Notes under the pieces: generated by a model
The model's input: only the letters and a program-made list of their open reading frames with translations
Databases searched by the model: none
Told to the model about the DNA's origin: nothing
In this document: piece after piece, positions 46,347 to 55,151 of the stretch
Position numbering within the stretch: position 1 is the stretch's first letter
Layout of the letters: every line of letters starts with the position of its first letter
Translations under genes and position numbers: made by a program
From: Flavilitoribacter nigricans DSM 23189 = NBRC 102662
GTDB lineage: Bacteria > Bacteroidota > Bacteroidia > Chitinophagales > Saprospiraceae
Assembly: GCF_002646595.1 (NCBI RefSeq)
Contig: NZ_PDUD01000049.1
Coordinates: forward strand, 34,083-98,082
Direction of reading: 5' to 3'
DNA: 64,000 bases

Positions 46347-46520
46347 GGTTCCTCCTCCGCGGACAATAGCGTGGAGGAGCGTGGTGACGGAATCAACGCT
46401 GATCTGATGTTGTTCCGCGAGTTTTTTTACGGCAGACTTGCCTTTTTCGGTTAGCTTCTTGATAATGATATTTTTTATTTTTGGGAACCGGATTTTTTCG
46501 GCAAATGTTCTATGACCTTC

Positions 46521-47255
46521 CTACTCATTTTCAGGAATGTTGCTAATGACCTGGGTCTCCGTATCGTAGATCAGCAATCCGGTTTCAGTGCTGTCCAAAC
46601 TTCCCAATAAACGGCCATCCGTATTCCAAACACCGGACTGTCCGCCACAGAGCCCGCCGTCAGCGTGGCCAACGGCATTGACCGTCATTACCGTCATTCC
46701 GTAGCTCCGCGCGATGTCCGTAAGGCGAGCCGCCGCGGCTTCCATCCCGTTCGTAAACTTTACCACGCTCGCCAGGTAAAAACGGGCAGCATCCGCGGCG
46801 GCCCGGTCAATATGGCCCGGCACAGAGATCTCGTAGCAGATGGCCAGGGCCAGTTCGGGATGATCAGCGAGGGTTACCTGTTCATTGGGCACACTGGTAA
46901 AATACGGCTCTTCATCCGCGTGGAGATAGGTCTTGTAATACACCTGCCGCTCCCGGTCGGGATAATAGATCAGCATACTGATGGCAATCCCGTCGGCAGT
47001 TTGGAGCGGTACTCCCAAAGCGATGCGAATGGCGTGTTGTTTACTGAGTTGCTGAAAGACCTGTAGGCGGGGATCATCCGGGGCGACCGCCATATCCTTC
47101 ATCAGCGTTGGTTCGTATCCGGACAGGGAGAGTTCCGGAAAGACGATCAGTTCTCCTCCGTGGGCTGCCGCCCTGCGGATACTCTCCCGGTGGGAGTTTA
47201 TATTGGCCGCTATATCTCCCGGAACGGCACTTATCTGAGCCAGACAAATTTTCAT
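46521..47255 (-). CDS. Carbon-nitrogen hydrolase (nitrilase superfamily)
   Basis: 244 residues. The full Glu-Lys-Cys catalytic set is visible: Glu41 (FPELSLSG), Lys108 (YYKTYLHADE) and Cys140 (AICYEISVPG). A second conserved Glu is in the DEEPYF region. It belongs to the amidase/omega-amidase branch of nitrilase-like hydrolases; the substrate cannot be chosen from sequence. Located between the SHOCT gene and the flavin oxidoreductase, divergent from the latter. Confidence 0.88.
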   Translation of the reverse strand: MKICLAQISAVPGDIAANINSHRESIRRAAAHGGELIVFPELSLSGYEPTLMKDMAVAPDDPRLQVFQQLSKQHAIRIALGVPLQTADGIAISMLIYYPDRERQVYYKTYLHADEEPYFTSVPNEQVTLADHPELALAICYEISVPGHIDRAAADAARFYLASVVKFTNGMEAAAARLTDIARSYGMTVMTVNAVGHADGGLCGGQSGVWNTDGRLLGSLDSTETGLLIYDTETQVISNIPENE

Positions 47256-47469
47256 AAGTCGAACATACTGGTTTATCCGACTGTATATTAGGCATTAAAT
47301 GCGGATTGCGAAAGCAATGGAAGTCGCATTCTATACTGACGTAAAATTGCTTTGGGAAATCCCAAACCAGTTTAAGTGCAGCATATACTGACCAAGGTGA
47401 TTTGGAAACGTTCAAACTACCTCCCATAAGTTATCAGCACGCATTGCCCTTAACTACTCAATTTCAAAG

Positions 47470-48840
47470 ATGAAGACCTACGACCACATCATCCTGGGGA
47501 GCGGCCAGGCTACCGGAACGCTGCTGGGAAAACTGATCCCCTCCGGAGACCGCATTGCCGTGATCGAAGCCGATTCGGTCGGTGGAAGCTGTGTGAATTT
47601 CGGCTGTACACCCACCAAAACGCTGGTAGCCAGTGCCCGGGCGATCCATCAGGCCCGTTGCGGAGACCACTATGGCTTTAAGGTGGGAAATGTCCAGCCG
47701 GATTACGCCAGGATCCGGGAACGGATGAACGAGATCAGAAACGGTAGTCGCAAAAGCTTGGTTGAATGGATGACTTCTTCCGAAAATGTAGATCTGATCC
47801 GGGGTTGGGGCAAATTTACCGGGCCGCGGTCGATCCGGGTAGGAGAGGAGGAATACTCAGGAAAACACATCTACATTAATACCGGTACCCGGGCTGCAAT
47901 TCCCGATATTCCGGGGATCGATACGGTAACGGCTCTGGACAGTGCGGGGCTGCTGGAACTGACTTCGCTTCCGGAACACCTGGTCATTATTGGCGGCGGA
48001 TATATCGGGATCGAATTTGCCCAGATCTACCGGCGCTTCGGTGCTTCCGTCACTATACTGCAACGGGATGATCAATTGATGCCGGAGGAAGACGAGGAAG
48101 TAGGGCGGACGATCCGGGAGATCCTGGAAGCGGAAGGTGTTCGGGTGCTACTGGAGGCTGATACCCGGAAAATCGATAAGGTAGGGGACCAGATCCGTTT
48201 CCAGATCGAAAAAGGGGATGGGAGGATCACCCTGGAAGGTACCCATCTGTTGGTGGCTACCGGCCGGCGGCCAAACAGCACGGACCTCGAACTGGAAACG
48301 GCCGGGATCCAAACGGATGAAAAAGATTACATTAAAGTAGATGACTATTGCCGGACCAATGTTGAAAATGTATATGCCGTTGGGGATGTAAACGGTCGTG
48401 GGGCCTTTACCCATACCTCCGTGAATGACGCAGAGATCGTGCTCGACCTCCTGAACGGTGGAAACCGAAAGATCTCCGATCGAATACCCATTTATGCCTT
48501 GTTTTCCGATCCGCCTCTGGGGAGGGTTGGGTTATCGGAAAAAGCGGCGCGGCAGGCGGGAAGAAAGTTTCTGAAGTCTACCAAGCCGATGCAGGAGATC
48601 AGCCGGGCGAAGGAAATGGGAGCAACCCGGGGCTTTGCCAAACTACTGGTTGATCCCGAAAGTAGCCTGATCATCGGCGCTACCGTATTCGGTCCGGGCG
48701 GGGATGAGATCATCAATATGTTCGCAGCGATCATGTACAGTCAGATTCCCTGCTACGAATACCGAAAAGTAGTGCTGGTACATCCGACGGTATCCGAACT
48801 GATGCCCTGGATGCTGGACGGACTGGAAAAAGTGGAATAA
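47470..48840 (+). CDS. FAD-dependent pyridine nucleotide-disulfide oxidoreductase (mercuric reductase-like)
   Basis: 456 residues. Class I fold: FAD-binding HIILGSGQATGTLLGKL; redox disulfide Cys41/Cys46 in GGSCVNFGCTPTK; NAD(P) domain VIIGGGYIGIEFA; FAD domain NVYAVGDVNG; dimerisation domain ending HPTVSELMPWML with the active-site His. The CVNFGCTPTKT wording and lack of the dihydrolipoamide-type LGG...GC.PSK sequence place it with MerA-like and uncharacterised reductases, but it lacks the HMA domain and the C-terminal Cys pair of true mercuric reductases, so mercury reduction is unlikely. Confidence 0.9.
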   Translation: MKTYDHIILGSGQATGTLLGKLIPSGDRIAVIEADSVGGSCVNFGCTPTKTLVASARAIHQARCGDHYGFKVGNVQPDYARIRERMNEIRNGSRKSLVEWMTSSENVDLIRGWGKFTGPRSIRVGEEEYSGKHIYINTGTRAAIPDIPGIDTVTALDSAGLLELTSLPEHLVIIGGGYIGIEFAQIYRRFGASVTILQRDDQLMPEEDEEVGRTIREILEAEGVRVLLEADTRKIDKVGDQIRFQIEKGDGRITLEGTHLLVATGRRPNSTDLELETAGIQTDEKDYIKVDDYCRTNVENVYAVGDVNGRGAFTHTSVNDAEIVLDLLNGGNRKISDRIPIYALFSDPPLGRVGLSEKAARQAGRKFLKSTKPMQEISRAKEMGATRGFAKLLVDPESSLIIGATVFGPGGDEIINMFAAIMYSQIPCYEYRKVVLVHPTVSELMPWMLDGLEKVE

Positions 48841-49086
48841 GAGCCTATCCAAAAACCTTCCTTTGGTCTTAAAATAACCATCTATGGAACCTCATTTCGT
48901 CATTTCCTCCTTCCGCAGCGCTGCTTCGAAACTCGAAAGTGACTTCGTGAGCACCCAAATCTGTTCATTTTCGACAGCAAAAACGGTTTCTGGATAGGCT
49001 TGAACTTCCGGACCGTTTCGCTTCCCGGTGGCAAAAATCGGGCAGCACTGGTTTTTGTTTTTATATTTGGAAGAAATCCATCTTCC
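48841..49086. other. Intergenic region before the penicillin acylase gene
   Basis: 246 bp holding the acylase promoter. A 37-codon frame from ATG 48884 is open, but I see no support for it. Minus-strand frames here look random. Confidence 0.5.
49062..49069 (+). promoter_or_regulatory. -7 promoter element of the acylase gene
   Basis: TATATTTG, exact TAnnTTTG. It lies inside the longer open frame (from 49000), which supports ATG 49087, with a leader of about 13 nt. No good -33 element. Confidence 0.45.
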
Positions 49087-51492
49087 ATGTTCCGAAACCA
49101 ACTCTTGCTCCTACTTTTATTTTCATCCAATCTGATCCTGGCTCAAACCGAAGAACGACTCCAGGTCGAAGGTCTCGAACAAGCTGTAGAGATCATCGTC
49201 GATCACTGGGGCATCCCACATATTTACGCCCAGACGGAAGCGGACCTGTTCTTCGCCCAGGGGTATTATGCGGCGCGCGACCGGCTGTTCCAGTTTGAAA
49301 TATGGCGCCGCCAATCTACCGGTACCGTGGCCGAACTGCTCGGGCCGCGGGAACTGAAGCGGGACATCGGCACCCGCCTGTTTCAATTTCGGGGGGATAT
49401 AAAAGCGGAAATGAACCACTACCATCCGCGCGGCGAACTGATCATTACCGCTTTTGTGCGCGGCGTGAACGCTTATATCGCGGAAGCCCGGAAAGATCCG
49501 GAATCCCTGCCCATCGAGTTCAAAATGCTGGATATGTTGCCGGAACCCTGGACGCCGGAGGTTGTGATCTCCCGCCACCAGGGATTACTGGGCAATATCG
49601 GGGATGAAATGGATGTCACCCGGGCGGTTGCCCTACTCGGACCGGAAAAGGTGAAGGAACTGTTTTGGTTCCATCCCAATGAACCGGATCTGACCCTGGA
49701 TCCTGCCATCGATACCGCACTGCTCTTCAAGGATATCATGGAATTGTACGACGCCTACCGGCAGCGGGTCAAATTTCAACCGGAAGATTTTGTAGCATCC
49801 GTAGCTAATCCCGATCGGGACGCATTCCGGAACTGGGCGGCCGCCCAGGATGCAGCCGCGGAGCGGGAAGAAAAAAGAACCACCCGTTCGATCGGTTCCA
49901 ACAACTGGGCCATTGAGGGCGAACTCAGCCAGAGCGGCTATCCACTGCTCGCCAATGATCCACACCGAACCCAGGCGGTACCGTCGCTGCGGTACATGGC
50001 TCATCTGGTGGGGCCGGGCTGGAATGTGATCGGAGGCGGTGAACCGGAAATTCCCGGCATTTCCATCGGTCACAATGAATACGGCGCCTGGGGGCTTACG
50101 GTTTTTGAAACGGATGCAGAAGACCTGTACGTCTACCGGACCCATCCGGAGAATCCCGATCAGTACTGGTACCGGGGCGCCTGGGAAAATATGCTGATCA
50201 TACCGGATACTATCCCGGTTAAGGGGCAGGATCCGGTGATCGTGAAACACCGATATACCCGGCACGGACCGGTATTGTACGAAAATCCGGATCGACAGCA
50301 GGCCTGTGCCCTGCGTTGCGGCTGGCTGGAGATCGGCGGATCTCCTTATCTGGCGAGCCTGCGGATGAATCAGGCCAGGGATTTTGCAGAATTCAGGGAG
50401 GCGTGCACCTACAGCCATATTCCGGGAGAGAACATGGTCTGGGCCGATAAGGCCGGAAACATCGGTTGGCAGGCGGTGGGCATCGCACCCATCCGGCGCA
50501 ATTTCAGCGGCATGGTGGCCGTACCCGGCGACGGCCGTTACGAGTGGGATGGTTATCTGCCGATCCAGGCCAAACCCCACGTCTACAATCCGGAATCCGG
50601 AGTGATCATCACGGCGAACGAAAATGTAACCCCGGCCGGATACGAATATCCGGAAGCGCTGGGTTACACCTGGGCGGACCCCTACCGCGGCAACCGGATC
50701 CGCGAGGTATTGCTCTCCGGGCATAAATTCAGTATGGCGGATATGGCCCGTCTGCAGACCGATTATTTATCCATTCCTTCCCGCGAATTGCTTCCCTTGC
50801 TAAAGCGGGTCCCTATAACCGATCCGGAACTGAACCGGGCGATGGACTACCTCCGGGACTGGGATCATGTGTTGGCCGCAAACTCCGTAGCTGCCGGTAT
50901 TTACAACGAATGGGAACGGCAACTGAAAGACGCCGTTACGGAAAAAATGGTACCGGCCCGGGCCCGGGAGTATTTAAGTCCGCAACTCAGGCTCATCATT
51001 CAATGGTTGTACGCTCCGGACGGGAACTGGGGAGACGATCCGCTCCGCGCCCGGGACGAGATCCTGGTTACCAGTCTGCGCCGGGCAGTGCGCAGTCTGA
51101 AACTTCGCCTGGGCAATGATATGAGCAAATGGCAATACGGACAACCGAATTACAAACACATTGTACTGCAGCATCCATTCGGCATGGCCGTTAAGGACGA
51201 GGTACGGGCCAAACTGGAAGTCGGTCCGGTGCCCCGTGGAGGCAACGGTTATACCGTAAACAGTACGAGCAATAACGATAACCAGTCGAGTGGCGGCTCC
51301 TTCCGCATGCTGATCGATACGGGCGACTGGGATTACTCGCTCGGCACCAATAATCCGGGGCAGGCGGGCAATCCGGACGATGTCCACTACCGCAATTTAT
51401 TCGACATCTGGGCGAAGGATCAGTATTTTCCGGTCTTTTATTCCCGGGCGAAGGTGGAATCGGTAGCAGCCGAGCGAATACGAATGGAGTGA
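49087..51492 (+). CDS. Penicillin acylase family (S45) Ntn-hydrolase
   Basis: 801 residues. Signal peptide MFRNQLLLLLLFSSNLILAQ; alpha subunit (~21-270); self-cleavage site and catalytic N-terminal Ser271 of the beta subunit in SIGSNNWAI; beta-subunit blocks NDPHRTQAVPSLRYMAHL, PEIPGISIGHNEYGAWGLTV and DYLRDWDH. The precursor is processed in the periplasm into two chains. Family members hydrolyse amides: penicillins, cephalosporin side chains and acyl-homoserine lactones. The last is a plausible role here, by inference only. Transcribed from its own promoter at 49062, with no obvious operon partner. Confidence 0.92.
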   Translation: MFRNQLLLLLLFSSNLILAQTEERLQVEGLEQAVEIIVDHWGIPHIYAQTEADLFFAQGYYAARDRLFQFEIWRRQSTGTVAELLGPRELKRDIGTRLFQFRGDIKAEMNHYHPRGELIITAFVRGVNAYIAEARKDPESLPIEFKMLDMLPEPWTPEVVISRHQGLLGNIGDEMDVTRAVALLGPEKVKELFWFHPNEPDLTLDPAIDTALLFKDIMELYDAYRQRVKFQPEDFVASVANPDRDAFRNWAAAQDAAAEREEKRTTRSIGSNNWAIEGELSQSGYPLLANDPHRTQAVPSLRYMAHLVGPGWNVIGGGEPEIPGISIGHNEYGAWGLTVFETDAEDLYVYRTHPENPDQYWYRGAWENMLIIPDTIPVKGQDPVIVKHRYTRHGPVLYENPDRQQACALRCGWLEIGGSPYLASLRMNQARDFAEFREACTYSHIPGENMVWADKAGNIGWQAVGIAPIRRNFSGMVAVPGDGRYEWDGYLPIQAKPHVYNPESGVIITANENVTPAGYEYPEALGYTWADPYRGNRIREVLLSGHKFSMADMARLQTDYLSIPSRELLPLLKRVPITDPELNRAMDYLRDWDHVLAANSVAAGIYNEWERQLKDAVTEKMVPARAREYLSPQLRLIIQWLYAPDGNWGDDPLRARDEILVTSLRRAVRSLKLRLGNDMSKWQYGQPNYKHIVLQHPFGMAVKDEVRAKLEVGPVPRGGNGYTVNSTSNNDNQSSGGSFRMLIDTGDWDYSLGTNNPGQAGNPDDVHYRNLFDIWAKDQYFPVFYSRAKVESVAAERIRME

Positions 51493-51500
51493 TGGCAGGA

Positions 51501-51531
51501 TTTGATGCTGTGGCGCAATTGACTATCTTCG
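51501..51531 (+). promoter_or_regulatory. Promoter of the PIF1-like helicase gene, possibly leaderless
   Basis: TTTG (51501-51504), 19-nt spacer, TATCTTCG (51524-51531), one mismatch from consensus. Transcription would start at about 51536, the first base of the ATG. Confidence 0.55.
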
Positions 51532-51535
51532 CCGC

Positions 51536-52831
51536 ATGGATCTGACGAAAACGCCACTCGAACTCAACGGAGATTTTCAATACGCACTGGACACGCTGGA
51601 AAAGACGCCCAACAGCATGTTCATTACCGGTCGTGCCGGTACAGGAAAATCGACGCTTTTACAGTTATTTCGCAATACGACCCGGAAAAAGACCGTGGTG
51701 GTAGCACCCACCGGGGTGGCTGCGCTGAACGTACGGGGGCAAACGATCCATTCCTTTTTTGGTTTCCCGCCGCGGCCGCTGGCCCGGGAGGACATTAAAA
51801 AGCGACGCAACCGAAAGCTATACAAGAACCTGCAGGTACTGGTGATCGACGAGATCTCCATGGTCCGGGCGGATCTTTTGGATAATATCGATTATTTCTT
51901 GCGGCTGAACCGCGAGAATCCGGCTCCCTTCGGCGGGGTCCAGATGGTATTTTTCGGTGATCTCTTTCAGTTGCCGCCGGTGGTGTCTTCCCCGGCTGAA
52001 CACCAGCTATTCCAGAGCGTTTACGAATCTCCTTATTTCTTTTCCGCGAACGTTTTCCGCGATGGTTACGATCTGGAGATGATGGAGTTGCGTAAAGTCT
52101 ACCGACAGGAAAATCGCCATTTCCTGCGCCTGCTGGACGCTTTGCGACTCAACCAGATGGATTTTGAAGATCTGGAAGACCTGAACGAACGCCACGTTCC
52201 CGGATTCAAACCCAACGGCAATTTCGTGACGCTGTCGGCCCGCAATGCCCGGGTGGATTCCATCAATCGCCAGGAAATGGATAAAATACCGCTGCCGGCC
52301 CGCACTTTTGTGGCCAAGGTAACCGGCCAGTTTCCCGAACACCTGTTCCCTACGGACGGCGGTCTGCAGCTGAAACTGGGCGCCCAGGTGATGATGGTGA
52401 AAAACGATCCGCAAAAACGCTTCGTCAACGGCAGCATCGGAAAGATCGTGGACATGACGGACGAAAAGATCACGGTAGAACTGGAAGATCGCGGCAACGT
52501 CAGCCGGGTGGAAGTAGAACAAATGGACTGGGAGATCGTGCGCTTTAAGCTGAAGGAGAACGATCCCAGTCAGATCGAAACGGAAACCATCGGTACCTTT
52601 TGCCAGTTCCCGCTGAAGCCGGCCTGGGCCATCACGATCCACAAATCGCAGGGACAGACTTTTGATAAGGTGATCATCGACCTCGGCCGGGGAGCGTTCG
52701 AACACGGTCAAACCTACGTGGCCCTCAGCCGCTGTCGTACTCTGGAAGGCATTGTGCTGACCCAACCCATCCGGCCGCGGGATGTCATGGTAGACGAAAG
52801 GGTCGTGCAGTTTTACGAAACCTATTTCTGA
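51536..52831 (+). CDS. PIF1-like SF1 DNA helicase
   Basis: 431 residues. Walker A GRAGTGKST (32-40), motif Ia APTGVAALNVRGQTIHSFFG, Walker B VIDEISMV (D105/E106), motif III FFGDLFQLPPV and motif VI TIHKSQGQTFD, with YVALSRC at the end. Motif order and lengths match bacterial PIF1-family helicases, 5'-3' translocases that act on replication-fork barriers and G-quadruplexes. The start is fixed by the promoter 5 nt upstream. It ends 12 nt before a convergent gene. Confidence 0.93.
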   Translation: MDLTKTPLELNGDFQYALDTLEKTPNSMFITGRAGTGKSTLLQLFRNTTRKKTVVVAPTGVAALNVRGQTIHSFFGFPPRPLAREDIKKRRNRKLYKNLQVLVIDEISMVRADLLDNIDYFLRLNRENPAPFGGVQMVFFGDLFQLPPVVSSPAEHQLFQSVYESPYFFSANVFRDGYDLEMMELRKVYRQENRHFLRLLDALRLNQMDFEDLEDLNERHVPGFKPNGNFVTLSARNARVDSINRQEMDKIPLPARTFVAKVTGQFPEHLFPTDGGLQLKLGAQVMMVKNDPQKRFVNGSIGKIVDMTDEKITVELEDRGNVSRVEVEQMDWEIVRFKLKENDPSQIETETIGTFCQFPLKPAWAITIHKSQGQTFDKVIIDLGRGAFEHGQTYVALSRCRTLEGIVLTQPIRPRDVMVDERVVQFYETYF

Positions 52832-52843
52832 GCCTTCAGGGGA

Positions 52844-53893
52844 TCACTGGTAACTCAGGCCCCAAAGGACATCCACCGGCTCGTCCGGTGCATTCAGCCA
52901 GTCTTCTTTTTTGAGATCCCGTTTTTTCATCGGCCGGATGAGGCAACGCTCCGGTGGTAAACCGGCCGCCATGAACTCTGCGGCCAACAGGCGAATGTGG
53001 TGCTGGACCAGGGGATCTTTCCGGGGCCCAACGGCTACCGTCAGCAACGCATCCGGAACGGCTTTCAGATATTGGCTGATCTCGTAAATAGCCCGGTTGC
53101 CGGCGATCCATTGCCCGGAGGAGCCGGGAGCAGTAAAAAATTCCTGATGCAGGCTGAATCCGTTCCTTTCCCAGCGAATACCCGCCAGTTTTTCCTGTAC
53201 TTTCCGGCTCAGATCCGCATTTTCTGATCCGCCACCGTAATCCACCGGAACAGCGCGAGGTTCGGCCGGTCCGTTGCAGCTGGCCGGGACGATCGGAGAC
53301 AGGTGGTCGATCAGCAGGTGACCGTTGTACGCTTTTCCGGTATTGTAGTAAGTGGCGGAAAAAAACAGTTGGGAACAGTCGTAGGAAGGTTGCAGGCGGA
53401 CTTCGTATTCCCGCCAGTTGGTATCGCGAATGGCCTGGGTTTCGACGAGTAGCAGCTTACGCTGGCAGTGCTGGTCTCCAGCCCAGATCTGTAGTTTAAC
53501 CGGTTCGGAAAAATCCATCGGTTCGCCCGTCAGGCGGCTGTAGCTGGCAAAGGATTTGGATCGGCAGGCGTAGAATCGCAGCAGGTAGCAGCTATCTTTT
53601 TGCAGGGGTTGCTCCAGGGACTGACCGAGGGTTTCCTGGGTGTTGTTGTCCCGAACGACCAATCCGGCGTAGGTCTTCCCGTGGATCGCCCGCTGGGTGA
53701 CGTTCATCAAAGCGACGGGCTGAACATCGGGCGGGGTCTCTTCCGGTGGTCCGCAGAAATACCAGCCCAGAGGCGGTCTTCCCGGACCGGGAATATCTTC
53801 GAAAGACGGGTTACTCCATTGGATGACTGTAGATTGTGCGGCCAGGCTATATACAACACAAACGCCCAGCATTGACGTTGACCATTTTCTCAT
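52844..53893 (-). CDS. Secreted two-domain protein, unknown function
   Basis: 349 residues from ATG 53893. Signal peptide MRKWSTSMLGVCVVYSLAAQ. N-terminal beta-sandwich (~22-215) resembling galactose-binding/CBM-type jelly rolls (WSNPSFEDIPGPGRPPLGWY, then DSCYLLRFYAC and LLIDHLSPIVP). The C-terminal ~100 residues (NRAIYEISQYLKAVPDALLTV ... HHIRLLAAEFMAAGLPPERC) have the shape of an OmpA-like peptidoglycan-binding domain with changed key residues. The frame opens at 53995, but that would overlap the microprotein gene at 53967. Probably the last gene of the PAS-AraC cluster. Confidence 0.75.
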   Translation of the reverse strand: MRKWSTSMLGVCVVYSLAAQSTVIQWSNPSFEDIPGPGRPPLGWYFCGPPEETPPDVQPVALMNVTQRAIHGKTYAGLVVRDNNTQETLGQSLEQPLQKDSCYLLRFYACRSKSFASYSRLTGEPMDFSEPVKLQIWAGDQHCQRKLLLVETQAIRDTNWREYEVRLQPSYDCSQLFFSATYYNTGKAYNGHLLIDHLSPIVPASCNGPAEPRAVPVDYGGGSENADLSRKVQEKLAGIRWERNGFSLHQEFFTAPGSSGQWIAGNRAIYEISQYLKAVPDALLTVAVGPRKDPLVQHHIRLLAAEFMAAGLPPERCLIRPMKKRDLKKEDWLNAPDEPVDVLWGLSYQ

Positions 53894-53966
53894 ACCAAAG
53901 GAAACGTGGAGAGCCGAAGAAATAGTTTGCAAAAAAATGAAGTTTTCGATCGCCGGGGAGGTAGCC

Positions 53967-54089
53967 TCAGAACGCGCAACGACCAATACCGGCAAATATA
54001 GCCAGCCAAACCAGGCCCTTTACCAGGAAAAATAAAAAGCCGGCCACACCCAGCCGCTTGACCCATTCGCTAAGGCGACGTCGTTTCAT
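53967..54089 (-). CDS. 40-residue membrane microprotein
   Basis: ATG 54089-54087, TGA 53969-53967. Sequence opens MKRRRLSEWVKRLGVAGFLF, continues with FLVKGLVWLAIF and ends AGIGRCAF. A basic amphipathic start is followed by a single membrane helix containing one Lys. I recall similar short proteins (KRxG.AGFLFFL.KGL.W) in other Bacteroidota, so I think it is a real conserved gene. It lies 17 nt after the AraC-type regulator on the same strand, before the secreted-protein gene. Function unknown. Confidence 0.75.
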   Translation of the reverse strand: MKRRRLSEWVKRLGVAGFLFFLVKGLVWLAIFAGIGRCAF

Positions 54090-54106
54090 TTTCGAAAGAA
54101 AAGCAA

Positions 54107-54859
54107 TTAATTGTTACGGTTCTTGTGGAACATAATAAATTCCCGGGGAGTCAGATTCGTAATTTCTTTAAATACTTTATAAAAAGTAGACTTATTCTTA
54201 AAGCCGCACTGCAGAGCGATACCGTAAAGCGTCAGGTGCTGATAGTCGTCGCTCAGTAGTTTATGCTTGGCCTCATTCACCCGGAAGGTATTGATGAAAT
54301 ACTGGAAGTTGTGGTTGGATAAATGGTTCACTACCTGCGAGAGGTATTTGGTATTGGTATGCAAATGGTCGGCAGTGCACTTGAGAGTAAGGTTGGGATC
54401 GAGATAGGGTTGGTCTTTTTCCAGGAAGTGCTTCAGTTTCAGGAACAGTTGTACTTCCTCCACTCCTTTCAGGCTACTGGTGCTGTATTTGTTATCCAGG
54501 TCCAGCAGCGGAATATTCAATTCGTCGTCACTTACCTTATCGCCATCTACTTCGAAGGCGATAAAATTGCACAATTCGTGCTGGGCATCGAATACCGGAT
54601 GGATGACCAGCCTACAGGTGTAGGCCTCACCGTTTTTCCGGTAATTGAGGATTTCGTCCTTAAACGGAATTTGAGCGGACAGTGCCTGACCGATACGCCT
54701 TACATCATTGGGATCGGTATCCGCTCCCTGTAGCAATCTTCCGGGTTGGCGACCAATGGCTTCACCCAGGGTGTAGCCCGTAAGTTCGGTAAAGTCGTTG
54801 TTTACCCAGAGTATATGTTTTCTGGCGTCCGTCAGGATAACCGCAATATTAGGTACCAT
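54107..54859 (-). CDS. PAS domain-AraC-type HTH transcriptional regulator
   Basis: 250 residues. PAS domain ~1-105 (MVPNIAVILTDARKHILWVN, ELTGYTLGEAIGRQPGRLLQG, KNGEAYTCRLVIHPVFD); a linker; AraC/XylS HTH domain ~150-250 (LTLKCTADHLHTNTKYLSQVV, then FRVNEAKHKLLS and LYGIALQCGFKNKSTFYKVFKEITNLTP in separate helices). The PAS segment resembles LOV sequences, but GRQPGR replaces the photoactive Cys-containing GRNCR, so a flavin photocycle is not expected. It may sense a small ligand or redox state. It is divergent from the helicase gene at 55152. Confidence 0.88.
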   Translation of the reverse strand: MVPNIAVILTDARKHILWVNNDFTELTGYTLGEAIGRQPGRLLQGADTDPNDVRRIGQALSAQIPFKDEILNYRKNGEAYTCRLVIHPVFDAQHELCNFIAFEVDGDKVSDDELNIPLLDLDNKYSTSSLKGVEEVQLFLKLKHFLEKDQPYLDPNLTLKCTADHLHTNTKYLSQVVNHLSNHNFQYFINTFRVNEAKHKLLSDDYQHLTLYGIALQCGFKNKSTFYKVFKEITNLTPREFIMFHKNRNN

Positions 54860-54875
54860 ATTTGCGATTTGTGTT

Positions 54876-54893
54876 TCTATTCATAAGAATAGA
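54876..54893. promoter_or_regulatory. Inverted repeat upstream of the PAS-AraC gene
   Basis: 7-bp inverted repeat (TCTATTC, 4-nt centre, GAATAGA) starting 17 nt before the regulator start. Could be an autoregulatory operator or a hairpin in the leader. Short; weak support. Confidence 0.3.
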
Positions 54894-55090
54894 TGAAAGC
54901 TAAAATAGTTTACTTGGTGCACCGAAATAATGTTTCCGATAGGTCCAAGTTATTAAGGGAAAACTACTTAAAAAAAATGGCAATTCCAATATTTCTAACT
55001 TGTAAAAACACTACGCTTACATGATTTTCGTCATATTTGACGCCCATTTCCGGGCACGGGCGCTTTCCCCGTCCTCTGCAAACAATTTAT

Positions 55091-55121
55091 TTTCATAATC
55101 AAAGCGGGTCCACTATATTTG
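55091..55121 (+). promoter_or_regulatory. Promoter of the degenerate helicase gene
   Basis: TTTC (55091-55094), 19-nt spacer, TATATTTG (55114-55121, exact -7). Same form as the small-RNA promoter at 5853-5883. It overlaps the upstream part of the longest open frame and so supports ATG 55152. Confidence 0.5.
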
Positions 55122-55151
55122 GAGCGCCACCGGGTAATCATAAGCAACAAT

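Noticed and set aside
47470..48840. Mercuric reductase
   Set aside because: No HMA domain, no C-terminal Cys pair and no mer genes nearby.
48884..48997. 37-codon plus-strand frame before the acylase gene
   Set aside because: No promoter placed for it, no membrane segment or conserved-looking pattern.
54107..54859. LOV photoreceptor in the PAS-AraC regulator
   Set aside because: The photoactive Cys of GRNCRF is absent (GRQPGR here), so blue-light adduct chemistry is not possible.
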